From NCBI GenBank assembly GCA_017432285.1, contig JAFRJM010000016.1:1-64000 (forward strand): 64,000 nt of DNA, written 5' to 3'. The translations under genes and the position numbers were made by a program. The notes under the pieces were generated by a model. That model saw only the letters and a list, made by a program, of their open reading frames with translations. It had not been told where the DNA came from and did not search any database. This DNA comes from Oscillospiraceae bacterium (GTDB lineage Bacteria; Bacillota; Clostridia; Oscillospirales; Ruminococcaceae). This document shows, piece by piece, positions 27,573 to 36,241 of the stretch (the stretch's first letter is position 1; every line of letters begins with the position of its first letter).

Positions 27573-28420
27573 CTTTAGGTGAGTCTTTGCTTCTTGCGTT
27601 GGAATTGTACTGCCTGGTTATGGCGGTGTATCTGTTCCTGGTTTTTCCGGGAAGAGCTCGGAAGGAAGAGAGAGAAAAATTTGAGAGACGCAATTTCGCT
27701 CACAGAGGCTATTATGATAATGACGGCGGAGTCCCGGAAAATTCTCTTCTTGCCTTTGAAGCTGCAATGCAGGAAGGATATGGATGCGAGCTGGATGTTC
27801 AGTTTACAAGAGATAAAAAGCTGATCGTGTTTCACGACAACGACTTCCTGAGGATGTGCGGTGTTGACAAGAAAGTCTGGGAGATGGATTGGGCTGACGT
27901 GCAGCAGTTGCGTCTTGCGGGCACAGATGAAAGGATACCGACATTCCGTGAAGTTCTGGATACAGTAGCCGGAAGGAACCCTCTTATCGTTGAGATCAAG
28001 GCAGAGGGTATAGATATGAAGTGGTATACAGAGGTATGTGAAGCTACCGCCAGGGAATTGGAAGGATATGACGGAGATTACTGTATAGAGAGTTTTCACC
28101 CGGGTCCTGTGAGATGGGTATGGAAGAATCTTCCAAATGTCACAAGAGGACTTCTGGTGAACGGACCGGCGGAACCCGGTTCAAAAAATGTGCTGTTAAT
28201 AAATGCAATATCTGAGCTGCTTTGTGACTTTTATTGCAGACCTCAGTTCATTGCATACAGGTGGGATTGCAGAAATCTGGCTCTAAAGATAGTCAAAAAG
28301 CTTGGAGCATTTTCTGTTATGTGGACTGTTCCCAACGAAGAGAAGCAGGAGATCATGGAAAAAGAGGAGGATTGCATCATTTTTGAGCATTACCACCCCG
28401 ATACGAGATTTACACATTAA
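27569..28420 (+). CDS. Glycerophosphodiester phosphodiesterase, membrane anchored
   Basis: A 283-residue GDPD with one N-terminal transmembrane helix (about 5-24). The catalytic set is complete: FAHRGYYDN, CELDVQFTRDKK and VFHDNDF. It would release glycerol 3-phosphate from glycerophosphodiesters such as lipoteichoic acid or phospholipid breakdown products. It is coupled to the Nudix gene by a 4-base overlap and is the intact relative of the degenerate protein at 15167-16021. Confidence 0.92.
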   Translation: MTLGESLLLALELYCLVMAVYLFLVFPGRARKEEREKFERRNFAHRGYYDNDGGVPENSLLAFEAAMQEGYGCELDVQFTRDKKLIVFHDNDFLRMCGVDKKVWEMDWADVQQLRLAGTDERIPTFREVLDTVAGRNPLIVEIKAEGIDMKWYTEVCEATARELEGYDGDYCIESFHPGPVRWVWKNLPNVTRGLLVNGPAEPGSKNVLLINAISELLCDFYCRPQFIAYRWDCRNLALKIVKKLGAFSVMWTVPNEEKQEIMEKEEDCIIFEHYHPDTRFTH

Positions 28421-28432
28421 AGGAGGATTATC

Positions 28433-29302
28433 ATGTTTGGTTTTCGCAGTGACGGAAAGAATGCCGCGAAGGAAATGGACATCTTTACCCGCGTGACACC
28501 GTACATCATGCCTACACGCGCAGATGCGCAGAACTTTAACACTGTTTATATTGATGAGCATACTATCACAGAATATGTCCGTGAGAAACGAGCTGAGGGA
28601 CACACGATGTCCACTTTGGCAGTTGTTATTGCAGCTTATGTGCGCGCAGTTGCAAGCATGCCTGAAATGAACAGGTTTTGTGTAGCCAGAAAAGTATATG
28701 CGAGAAATTATCTAAGTGTATGTTTCGTAGCAGTACATCAGCCGGAACGTGCAAAATTCGAGGAATCTACTGCAAAAGTGTATTTTACTCCAAGAGATAC
28801 TGTTTTTGAGGTCGCAGATAAGGTCGAAGAAGCAATAGCTAAGATCAAAGCTACCACGAAAGACAACAAAACGACAAAACTTGTCAACACATTGCTGAGT
28901 TTTCCAGGTTTACTTTCTATTGGAGTTCCTATTCTGAAAGCAATGGATTATTTCGGAATACTACCAAAACCCATCATTGAAGCTTCTCCTTTCCACACCA
29001 GCATGTTCATCACTAACATGGCATCCATTCGGTTGCCGAAACTGTATCACCACATTTACAATTTCGGAACTGTAAGCCAGTTCCTGAGTATCGGTGCTAA
29101 AGAGAAGAAGATAGAGATGGACAAAGACGGAAATGCTGTAGTTCGTACGGTATATCCCATTGGTGTTGTTACCGATGAACGTGTCGCTTCGGGAAGTTTC
29201 TATGCCATGGGGTTCAGAGAGATGAGCAAGTGCCTCAGGGATCCTCATATCATGGAGACTCCTCCGGAATCTGTCCGTTTTGAAGCAGGTGTTGAATACT
29301 GA
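28433..29302 (+). CDS. E2-like acyltransferase-domain protein (CAT fold), catalytic His altered
   Basis: A 289-residue protein related to the catalytic domain of 2-oxoacid dehydrogenase E2 subunits. TRADAQNFNTVYIDEHTI and a long central region fit, but there is no lipoyl domain and no E1/E3 gene nearby. The E2 active site DHRxxDG reads TDERVASG here, so the general-base histidine is glutamate and the aspartate is serine. Relatives are often annotated simply as 2-oxo acid dehydrogenase subunit E2. Activity as such looks doubtful. AAAGGAGGATTATC precedes the ATG, 12 bases after the GDPD stop. Confidence 0.75.
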   Translation: MFGFRSDGKNAAKEMDIFTRVTPYIMPTRADAQNFNTVYIDEHTITEYVREKRAEGHTMSTLAVVIAAYVRAVASMPEMNRFCVARKVYARNYLSVCFVAVHQPERAKFEESTAKVYFTPRDTVFEVADKVEEAIAKIKATTKDNKTTKLVNTLLSFPGLLSIGVPILKAMDYFGILPKPIIEASPFHTSMFITNMASIRLPKLYHHIYNFGTVSQFLSIGAKEKKIEMDKDGNAVVRTVYPIGVVTDERVASGSFYAMGFREMSKCLRDPHIMETPPESVRFEAGVEY

Positions 29303-29305
29303 AAA

Positions 29306-29330
29306 ATCGGCAGGTCATCGACCTGCCGAT
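29306..29330. terminator. Bidirectional terminator
   Basis: A perfect 11-bp stem, ATCGGCAGGTC with GACCTGCCGAT, loop ATC. TTTTTC follows on the minus strand (nagA side), and ACTGGTTATTT on the plus strand. Confidence 0.85.
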
Positions 29331-29347
29331 ACTGGTTATTTGGATGA

Positions 29348-30472
29348 TTAACGGATCTGCTTGCCGCCCAGGACGACTGCATAAACCGTAAGATCATCAT
29401 TGAGGATCGTGAAGTCTGCTCTCAGACCGGGAGCGATGCTGCCGATCTCATGATCCATATGGATAGCTCTTGCAGGAGTATGCGTAGCAGCTATGACTGC
29501 CTGTTCAAGCGGTACTCCAAAAGAAACAAGCCTGCGGAATGCCTCGCTCTGGCATATTGCCGCGCCGGCGATAGTCCCGTCTTCTAGAGTGGCCTTACCG
29601 TCTTTTACAAAAACAGTCTGGCCGCCAAGCTCATAGACACCATCTGAAAGACCTGCTGCGCGCATACTGTCGCTGATTATGCAGACCCGCTCATCTTTTC
29701 CCATGAGGCGGAATATCGTGCGCAGGACTGAAGGATGGAGGTGGATGCCGTCGCATATCATCTCAACCTGATCTGCATAATCCAGAGCGGCGCCGATCAG
29801 CCCGGGCTTTCTGTGGTTGAATGGCATCATAGCATTAAAGATATGAGTCAGATGAGTTGCGCCTGCCTCATAAGCCTGTTTGCCCAGATCATAATCAGCT
29901 GAACTGTGCGCAAGAGACACAGTGGCGTACTTGGATATATCTCTGATCGCTTCCATCGCTCCTTCGTACTCAGGGCAGATATCAAAGATCAGTACATGAT
30001 CACGGCAGGCAGCGCGAAGTTCATCATACCAGCCTTTATCAAAGGGAATGCAGCATTCTTCGATATGTGCGCCTCTTTTCTCCTTTGAAAGGAACGGGCC
30101 TTCCATGTTTATGCCGCGCATGACAGCGGCGTCAGGTTCAGGATTCTCTATGAACTCGCCTGCTGCTGTGAATGCTTTCAGAAGCACGTCGCGGTATGTT
30201 GCCATGCATGTCCCCAAAAAACTGGTGACGCCTTGCTGGGCTTCATAGAGACCTATAGTGGACAGAGCTTCTCTTGTACCGTCGCAGAAATCAGCATTGT
30301 TGGCTCCGTGCATATGGATGTCAACAAAACCCGGAAGGACATATTTGCCAGAGGCATCGAGCTCCTGGCCGTTTCCAGATCCCAGTGCGGTGATGCAGTC
30401 TCCCTCTGTCCCAACAGAAATATCTGTGAAACCTGTTTCTTGCAAAAATACGCGGCCGTTTCTTATAATCAT
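29348..30472 (-). CDS. nagA: N-acetylglucosamine-6-phosphate deacetylase
   Basis: A 374-residue amidohydrolase that deacetylates GlcNAc-6-phosphate to glucosamine-6-phosphate during amino sugar recycling. Seen are GFVDIHMHGANNADFCDG, EGPFLSKEKRGAH, LTHIFNAMMPFNHR and CDGIHLHPSVL with the expected metal and substrate residues. The frame stays open to 31027, but AGGAGG lies 7 bases before ATG 30472 and the protein then matches family length. The gene is divergent from the HAD gene with only 30 bases between starts. It could use GlcNAc released by the GH3 lipoprotein; that link is inferred. Confidence 0.95.
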   Translation of the reverse strand: MIIRNGRVFLQETGFTDISVGTEGDCITALGSGNGQELDASGKYVLPGFVDIHMHGANNADFCDGTREALSTIGLYEAQQGVTSFLGTCMATYRDVLLKAFTAAGEFIENPEPDAAVMRGINMEGPFLSKEKRGAHIEECCIPFDKGWYDELRAACRDHVLIFDICPEYEGAMEAIRDISKYATVSLAHSSADYDLGKQAYEAGATHLTHIFNAMMPFNHRKPGLIGAALDYADQVEMICDGIHLHPSVLRTIFRLMGKDERVCIISDSMRAAGLSDGVYELGGQTVFVKDGKATLEDGTIAGAAICQSEAFRRLVSFGVPLEQAVIAATHTPARAIHMDHEIGSIAPGLRADFTILNDDLTVYAVVLGGKQIR

Positions 30473-30502
30473 GTTATATCCTCCTGGAGATATATAGAAA
30501 TA

Positions 30503-31351
30503 GTGAAAGAAAGAAAAACAAGGATCAAACTCTTTGCTACCGACCTGGACCGGACTTTGGTTGACGATTCGGGAAGGATATCCGCGTTTACGATGGATAC
30601 CATACGGAATTGCATGGGAGAAGGATTCCTGTTTACATTCGCTACGGGGCGCCAGGCTTCTGCTATGTGGCGCCTGCGTGATATTATTCCGGTAAATGCT
30701 CCTGCGATTTGCTCGAATGGAAGCGAGATAGTGGATGTTTTCACAGGGAAAGTATATCACAGAGAGACTGTTCCCAGCGATTTCATTTTGGAGTTTGTAG
30801 AATTTTGTTTGAAGAATGGAATAGATTTTGACTGCAGAGCAGATAAATACGAATGTGCAAATGTGGAGTGCGTATATCTTCCTGTTATGTTGAGAAGGCA
30901 GAAGGAAGCACTGGCTGCAGGAAGGGATCCCCAGGGTATCTTCTATATACGTGATGTCAGTGAACTGCCTAATGGCGGGGAATATGTGAAACTTCTGGCA
31001 TGGACTCCGAATGATAGGATTTTGCACATGGTCAGGGAGTTCTGCGACGGATATCCTGAAGTGACGACGACATCGTCAGTTAAAGGCCTGTTTGAGATAG
31101 CACCTGCCGGAAACAGCAAGGGCTCGGGAGTCACACATCTCTGCGAGGTCCTCGGCTTGAATAAGGATGAGGTGTGCGTGTTTGGAGATTATATCAATGA
31201 TCTTCCGATGTTCAGGGCAGCAGGGATGTCTGTTGCGGTAGGCAATGCTGACGATCAGGTAAAGCAGAGGGCGACTTTCGTAACTGATTCTAATAACGAT
31301 GACGGTGTTGCAAAAGCCGTGCTGCGAATATGCAGCGGAGAATTCGGATAA
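30503..31351 (+). CDS. HAD-superfamily hydrolase, Cof type
   Basis: A 282-residue HAD phosphatase. Motif I is LFATDLDRTLVDDSG, with Arg in place of the usual Gly between the aspartates; motif II TFATGRQ, and motif IV VFGDYINDLPMF are present. The start is taken as GTG 30503 (VKERKTRIKLF), because upstream frame extends antisense into nagA. GGAG at 30485-30488 is rather far upstream (14 bases). The substrate is unknown. Confidence 0.8.
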   Translation: MKERKTRIKLFATDLDRTLVDDSGRISAFTMDTIRNCMGEGFLFTFATGRQASAMWRLRDIIPVNAPAICSNGSEIVDVFTGKVYHRETVPSDFILEFVEFCLKNGIDFDCRADKYECANVECVYLPVMLRRQKEALAAGRDPQGIFYIRDVSELPNGGEYVKLLAWTPNDRILHMVREFCDGYPEVTTTSSVKGLFEIAPAGNSKGSGVTHLCEVLGLNKDEVCVFGDYINDLPMFRAAGMSVAVGNADDQVKQRATFVTDSNNDDGVAKAVLRICSGEFG

Positions 31352-31386
31352 TTATATTAGGGTATTAATACGCAGTTAACAAATTA

Positions 31387-31415
31387 TTGGTATTAATAAT
31401 TAAGTGTGCTAAAAT
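31387..31415 (+). promoter_or_regulatory. Promoter of darA and the CBS gene
   Basis: TTGGTA (31387-31392) and TAAAAT (31410-31415) with a 17-base spacer, followed by a small GGGCACTGCCC palindrome and the Shine-Dalgarno site. Confidence 0.65.
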
Positions 31416-31450
31416 GACGGTAGAAAGGGCACTGCCCAAGGAGGCAAAAA

Positions 31451-31783
31451 ATGAAGTTATTGGTAACGATCGTTCAAAATGATGATGTCAGCGCATTGAT
31501 GGAAGAGATAGTCAAGAGCGGACACAGCGCGACAAAGCTTTCTTCCACAGGCGGTTTGCTTCGCAGCGGCAACACTACTCTCCTGATCGGTGTTCAGGAT
31601 GAGGAACTTGATGAGCTTATGAACATCATAAGATCCACATGCCGCGAAAGAAAAGTTCATATTCCGGAGTCTGTTGGAGTAGGCGATGTAGGAATGGCAT
31701 ACAGATTCCAGGGCAGCTACGAAGTTGCAGTAGGCGGAGCCACTGTCTTCGTGCTGAATGTTGAGGAATTCATTCATCTCTAA
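31451..31783 (+). CDS. darA: Cyclic-di-AMP receptor, PII-like (DarA/PstA)
   Basis: A 110-residue PII-like protein. TKLSSTGGLLRSGNTTLLIGV (from about residue 28) is the c-di-AMP-binding segment of DarA/PstA, and the small B-loop region plus the C-terminal GGATVFVLNVEEF also fit. DarA binds cyclic di-AMP as a trimer; its target is not settled in the family. AAGGAGGCAAAAA precedes the ATG. A CBS-pair gene follows 47 bases downstream. Confidence 0.92.
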   Translation: MKLLVTIVQNDDVSALMEEIVKSGHSATKLSSTGGLLRSGNTTLLIGVQDEELDELMNIIRSTCRERKVHIPESVGVGDVGMAYRFQGSYEVAVGGATVFVLNVEEFIHL

Positions 31784-31830
31784 TCTTCGAGCATAGTTCT
31801 TAAAAAACTCAAAGATTGAGAGGGCAGATT

Positions 31831-32247
31831 TTGAATATTGCATATTTTCTCACGCCCAGACAAGAAGTGCAGGCGCTGTATGACGATAACACGCTCCGTA
31901 AAGGATTGGAGGTTATGCGCAACAGCACATATTCTGCCATGCCTGTAACTACCAGGGATAATATTTATCTGGGGACAGTCAGTATTGCGGATTTTTTGTG
32001 GTATCTATTTGATGACATAGATGATGATGGCAATATCCGGACCAAAAATGCCAGTAAAGCGCGGGTGCAGCAGATCATGAAGAGAAACACTTATCCTGCT
32101 GTCAATATCACTGCTACCGTAGAGGAATTAATGGGTAGGATCGTGGATCAGAACTTCGTTCCTGTAGTGGACGGAAGAGGAGCGCTTATGGGTATTGTGA
32201 CACGGCATAAGGTCATGGATTATTTCAACAATTCGGGTGTTCTATAA
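31831..32247 (+). CDS. CBS-domain pair protein (CbpB/DarB-like)
   Basis: A 138-residue protein that consists of two CBS domains: about 10-60 (TYSAMPVTTRDNIYLGTVS) and 75-136 (FVPVVDGRGALMGIVTRHK). Stand-alone pairs of this size, such as CbpB/DarB, bind cyclic di-AMP or adenine nucleotides. Start is TTG 31831 with GAGAGGG six bases upstream; the frame opening at 31816 lacks a ribosome site. It is co-directional with darA, so both may be c-di-AMP sensors; ligand identity is inferred. Confidence 0.8.
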   Translation: MNIAYFLTPRQEVQALYDDNTLRKGLEVMRNSTYSAMPVTTRDNIYLGTVSIADFLWYLFDDIDDDGNIRTKNASKARVQQIMKRNTYPAVNITATVEELMGRIVDQNFVPVVDGRGALMGIVTRHKVMDYFNNSGVL

Positions 32248-32253
32248 AAATAT

Positions 32254-32318
32254 GGCTGGCCGACATTAAGTCGGTCAGCCTTTTCTGATGTTGCTGCCGG
32301 GAATACCCGGCATTTTTT
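32254..32318 (+). terminator. Two tandem terminators after the CBS gene
   Basis: The first stem is 32254-32264 with 32270-32280 (one G-T pair) followed by TTTTCT. The second is GCCGGG/CCCGGC (32296-32301 with 32306-32311) followed by ATTTTTT. The second ends two bases before the convergent PIG-L stop. Confidence 0.85.
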
Positions 32319-32319
32319 A

Positions 32320-33102
32320 TCAATAATGGATCCCCTCTGAATAGACATGCTGACAAATAGGAACTATGACTTGATAGTCTTCAGCAAGACCGGTCGGTAC
32401 ATTTTTGCCCAGCTCCATAGCTTTCAGCTTGAAGTAATTGAGCAGCAGATCGACCGAGTCATCCTGCATTTGTGAAGTGTGAAAATACAATGATCTGATC
32501 TTTGCTTCCAGATGAGACGGCTCTATCGCTTCCAGTGTGTTTGCGTCATCCGTAGCGTAAAAAGCCAGTGTGATGTCGGATGGGAATGTATCGATGCCGT
32601 CAGTGGAGATCCCGTATCTTCTTACAGATTCGGGATATGGGACCATTTTTGTGATCCGCCTGACGGCTTCTCCTATCTTCAGGTGATCTGCGTGGCATTC
32701 TGTCTTAAGCTTTGGATCCGGTCCGAAAAGTATATCGGGCTGATACTTGAGAACGTAAGGAGCGATTGCTCTCATGGCATCTTCAACAGAGTAAGGACCA
32801 CCGTCTTCAAGTCTGCAGAATTCAATATTTTTTACTCCGAGCGAAGCTGCAGCAGCGAGGGACTCCTTTTCTCTGATGTCTCTCATCATCTGAGGAGTGA
32901 CAGACGGATCATTTGTCCCTGCGGCGCCGTCAGTTGCTATAAGGAAGGTGACAGGAATGCCTGCTTGGACTATCTTAGAAACAAGAGCGCCGCAGCAGAA
33001 CTCTATATCGTCCGGGTGAGGCCCTATGAACATTGGCCTTTTAAATGAAGTAAGTTGGGGAATAGCACCATATGTGTGGATGATGTCGCTCAGTGTAGGC
33101 AT
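32320..33102 (-). CDS. PIG-L family deacetylase
   Basis: A 260-residue zinc-dependent N-acetyl sugar deacetylase of the PIG-L/LmbE family. The metal motif GPHPDDIEF (PHPDDxE) is at about 27-35 and the distal histidine segment TECHADHLKIGEAV near 137-150. Family members deacetylate N-acetylglucosamine conjugates, for example in bacillithiol or antibiotic synthesis; the substrate is unknown here. It is the last gene of a three-gene operon with a DUF218 protein and a GPH-type transporter, starting directly after the DUF218 stop. Confidence 0.9.
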   Translation of the reverse strand: MPTLSDIIHTYGAIPQLTSFKRPMFIGPHPDDIEFCCGALVSKIVQAGIPVTFLIATDGAAGTNDPSVTPQMMRDIREKESLAAAASLGVKNIEFCRLEDGGPYSVEDAMRAIAPYVLKYQPDILFGPDPKLKTECHADHLKIGEAVRRITKMVPYPESVRRYGISTDGIDTFPSDITLAFYATDDANTLEAIEPSHLEAKIRSLYFHTSQMQDDSVDLLLNYFKLKAMELGKNVPTGLAEDYQVIVPICQHVYSEGIHY

Positions 33103-33531
33103 TTAATAATCCTCCGTATACATCGTGAGGTGAATGGAAGGGAACTTCTTGGCAACTTCCGTGAAATTCAGGACCGCGTTCTTCGGGAACAGTCTCCCGA
33201 AATGCTCGATTGAAGATATGACTACCACTTCGTCTGCTCTGTCATCCTGCGCTATCTTCAAAGAGAAAAGTGCGTTCTCTTCTGTAGTTGTAGATCTGTT
33301 TTCCAGAATGAAGAGATCAGGATCCATGTATAGATCAGCAGTAAGGTGGCGGAAAAGCGCTTCGGCTTCAGATATGCCCGCTTTCGGATTGGCGATTCCT
33401 CCGGAAAGAATAATCTTGTCAGGGTGGAATATGCTGAAGGCCTTTTTGGTGATATCACATCGCTTGAGGCCTTTTGCAGAAAGCGAGGAATCATCATTGA
33501 GCTGATTTCCTAAAACAATGAAGTACTGCAT
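33103..33531 (-). CDS. DUF218 (YdcF/SanA-like) protein
   Basis: A 142-residue protein of the YdcF/ElyC/SanA family: FIVLGNQLNDDSSLS at the start, IILSGGIANPKAGISEAEAL, and FILENRSTTTEENALFS. There is no transmembrane helix, so it should be cytoplasmic. The family has a nucleotide-like fold with poorly known function. It lies 3 bases after the transporter stop and ends one base before PIG-L. Confidence 0.85.
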   Translation of the reverse strand: MQYFIVLGNQLNDDSSLSAKGLKRCDITKKAFSIFHPDKIILSGGIANPKAGISEAEALFRHLTADLYMDPDLFILENRSTTTEENALFSLKIAQDDRADEVVVISSIEHFGRLFPKNAVLNFTEVAKKFPSIHLTMYTEDY

Positions 33532-33534
33532 GGC

Positions 33535-34938
33535 TCAAACCTTATTCTGTTTTGCAGGTTTTCCGAATTTAGAGGACAGTTTTTCTTCCGCTTCTTCATA
33601 TGACAGTTCAAGGTTGTTGTATGAAGCCATCAGCTGTACGCTGCTGTCACGCAGATCATAGAATTTTAAAAGGACTGCGATACCGAGGATATATCCGATC
33701 ACGGGCATCATAAGGAATACTGTCCAGATCTTCCTGGTCACTTCCGCAGTCTGTACAGCAGCAGAAGCATCGTATCCCGTCCAAGCTATACAAAGCAGCA
33801 TAAATGAGTTGACAACAGCGTTCTTCAGCTTAGCGACAAAAGTCTGCAGTGAAAAAGTTATACCGGTTGCATGGGTTCCTGTTTTATAGACGCCGTATTC
33901 AGTCGTATCAGCGACAAGCATATAAATAATGACCTGCCAGCTTGCCAATCCTATACACTTCAATGCAACAAGGATGATAGCGGGCAAGAATTTTTCGTAT
34001 CCGACGAACAGAGCTATCACGCTGATCACAGCTGAGAATACGAGACCTCCTATAAGGAGATAGAACTTATCTATCTTGCGTGCGGCAACAGGGAGCAATG
34101 ATGATACCAGAATGACGGGAAGAGCTGCGGCAGCTGCGATGAATAACTGTTTGCCGGTGTCTCCGAAGCATATCTTTGCAACATATAAACTCATGCTGGA
34201 TTCAAAAGCAGTCATGCCAAAGATAACGAATGCTAAAAGACATGCCAGCAGGTATTTGTTGGTTTTCAGATAATTGAACATCTGGTTGAAAGTGAAGGTC
34301 TCTTCTTTATCGCTTTCATCCTGTTTTCTGCGTTCTTTTCCGCAGAAGAGGAAGGGGATCATTAGCAGGCATCCGAGTCCGCAGAAAATGATCGCTCCGA
34401 TGAACCATCCGAATTTATCGGTAACAGTACCGACCAGTACGACAGGAACGATTCCACCAAGCATTGCAAACAGTTTATTGCCTGAGATGAAGCTTGTGCG
34501 CTCCTGAATGTTGTCCGTCATGACTGTTGCCATAGCGAAGGCAGGTGCATCAAGGAAAGTGTACATTGCATCAAAGATGACATATGCGATGATGAACCAA
34601 ATTACTTTTGTTTTTTGCTCCAATGACGGAGGGATAGCGAACATGACTATGGTGGCAACACCTATGCCGAATGTGCCTATCTTGACCCAAGGCATGAACT
34701 GCTGACCATTCTTGAAACGGAAGCGGTCAACGATGTAACCGAAAAGGGTATCGTTGATGGCGTCCCAGACCTGAGGGGCAAATATTACTGATGCAGCGAC
34801 TGCCGCGTCGATCCCAAGACCCATAGTGAGATATGTGGCAAGGAATCCGGCATATCCCCACAAGAGGTTTTGTCCGAACCAGAACAGATTATATGTAGCA
34901 TGTTCTGCTCTTGTGGCTATAAAGCCATTCTTATTCAT
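33535..34938 (-). CDS. GPH-type (MelB-like) sugar:cation symporter
   Basis: A 467-residue major-facilitator protein with twelve hydrophobic segments. QVWDAINDTLFGYIVDRFRFKNGQQFMPWV is the hallmark cytoplasmic loop of the glycoside-pentoside-hexuronide symporter family. GGAGAACGGTC precedes the ATG. The operon partners (DUF218 and a PIG-L deacetylase) suggest uptake and deacetylation of an N-acetylated sugar or glycoside, which is inference only. Confidence 0.88.
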   Translation of the reverse strand: MNKNGFIATRAEHATYNLFWFGQNLLWGYAGFLATYLTMGLGIDAAVAASVIFAPQVWDAINDTLFGYIVDRFRFKNGQQFMPWVKIGTFGIGVATIVMFAIPPSLEQKTKVIWFIIAYVIFDAMYTFLDAPAFAMATVMTDNIQERTSFISGNKLFAMLGGIVPVVLVGTVTDKFGWFIGAIIFCGLGCLLMIPFLFCGKERRKQDESDKEETFTFNQMFNYLKTNKYLLACLLAFVIFGMTAFESSMSLYVAKICFGDTGKQLFIAAAAALPVILVSSLLPVAARKIDKFYLLIGGLVFSAVISVIALFVGYEKFLPAIILVALKCIGLASWQVIIYMLVADTTEYGVYKTGTHATGITFSLQTFVAKLKNAVVNSFMLLCIAWTGYDASAAVQTAEVTRKIWTVFLMMPVIGYILGIAVLLKFYDLRDSSVQLMASYNNLELSYEEAEEKLSSKFGKPAKQNKV

Positions 34939-34994
34939 GACCGTTCTCCTTTTTGCATACGAGAAAATAGTTTTTTCGATTCTAAAACTAGTAT

Positions 34995-35025
34995 ATCAAA
35001 AAACGACAGCTTAAGACTGTCGTTT
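34995..35025 (-). terminator. Terminator of the adenosine deaminase gene
   Basis: AAACGACAG (35001-35009) pairs with CTGTCGTTT (35017-35025); on the minus strand a T-run follows the stem (complement of 34998-35003). Confidence 0.85.
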
Positions 35026-35036
35026 CTACTAACAAA

Positions 35037-36044
35037 TTAACCTTTGCGGAGATCTTCTTCCAGACGGTCCAAAAGCCATTCTCTGGTCTCATCATCACAG
35101 AACGCAGCCTGCGCGGCGTTGAAAGTGCACTGTGACAGCTGTTCATCTGTAACTCCGATCATTCGGAGCAAAGCATGTTCATTCAGAGTGTTGGTGCGGG
35201 CGAAGATACGGTTGTCTGTGTTTATGGTGATATTGGCTCCCTGATCGATAAGGAATCTGACAGGGTGGGCGGCATAGTCCAGATCTCTCTTCACATTAGA
35301 TGAAACACATACTTCGAGAGGAATGTGAGAATCAAGGACAGCGTCCAGATAGGATTGATCCTGCACACAGTTGACTCCGTGTCCAATGCGGTCCGCACCC
35401 ATGCTTAGAGCGTCCAGTACGTGTTCACCTATGCCCATCTCACCGGCATGGATCGTGTATGGTATCCCAAGGCGGCATGCTTCGTCAAACAGGGGAGCGT
35501 ATGCCAGAAAATCACCGTTGTTTTCAAAACCGGCAAGATCCAGCCCTACAGCGCCTTTTCCAAGCATTTCTTTCGTAACGCGTATCGTTTCAAAGTTTTC
35601 ATCCATGTTGGCTGCTGCACCGTCTCCCTTATGCATAAGGCAGTTGATTATCCCGATGCGGATCCCCGGATACCGGTCCATGGCATCCCCAGCGCCGTCA
35701 ATAACAGCTTTCAGAGCGTCCAATTGGCTCAGGCCGCGTGAAGTGTGCTGCTGGCTGGCAAAACGGATCTCTGCGTAATACATGCCTTCCTGCCAAAGGG
35801 TCTGTACAAGGTCTTTGGTTGCCTCTACTAGATCTTCGCGATACTGGAGCACATCGCACATAAGCTCAAATTTGCGGATGCTCAGTGCCCGGTCTTTCGT
35901 GTTGTTGGCGTAGACTATATGGTAGAAATCCTCGAAAGATGTTCCGTCTGATATCGCGCCATATCTGATAGCTCTGTCGTAGACCCATTTCAGATTCAGT
36001 GAGCCGTCAAGATGAAGATGCAGGTCTATTCTTGCAGTTTGCAT
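35037..36044 (-). CDS. add: Adenosine deaminase
   Basis: A 335-residue amidohydrolase turning adenosine into inosine. The zinc motif DLHLHLDGSL (about 7-16), the HAGEMG segment, RIGHGVNC and NINTDNR-type strand (ITINTDNRIF) are all present. AGGAGGCATG includes the ribosome site directly before the ATG, and TATAAT lies at 36078-36073 on the minus strand. It is transcribed alone and feeds purine salvage. Confidence 0.92.
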   Translation of the reverse strand: MQTARIDLHLHLDGSLNLKWVYDRAIRYGAISDGTSFEDFYHIVYANNTKDRALSIRKFELMCDVLQYREDLVEATKDLVQTLWQEGMYYAEIRFASQQHTSRGLSQLDALKAVIDGAGDAMDRYPGIRIGIINCLMHKGDGAAANMDENFETIRVTKEMLGKGAVGLDLAGFENNGDFLAYAPLFDEACRLGIPYTIHAGEMGIGEHVLDALSMGADRIGHGVNCVQDQSYLDAVLDSHIPLEVCVSSNVKRDLDYAAHPVRFLIDQGANITINTDNRIFARTNTLNEHALLRMIGVTDEQLSQCTFNAAQAAFCDDETREWLLDRLEEDLRKG

Positions 36045-36241
36045 ATCATGCCTCCTGATAATTCTTAACTATATTATACATTAAGAAAAAGAACTGTTGG
36101 GAAGAAGGTACGAAGATCAGATACTTTCTTTTCAGTTCCTGGTGAACAGCTATGTACAAAAGAGGTATAATTAGGGCATAAAGAACCGACACGAAGCCGG
36201 TATTTAGTTTATGTAGATAATAATGATAAGGAGATACTGCT

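Noticed and set aside
30233-30502. N-terminal extension of the HAD gene
   Set aside because: It is antisense to nagA and lacks HAD-like sequence; the real protein begins near VKERKTRIKLF.
30473-31027. N-terminal extension of nagA
   Set aside because: The extension is antisense to the HAD gene, and AGGAGG before ATG 30472 gives the family's normal start.
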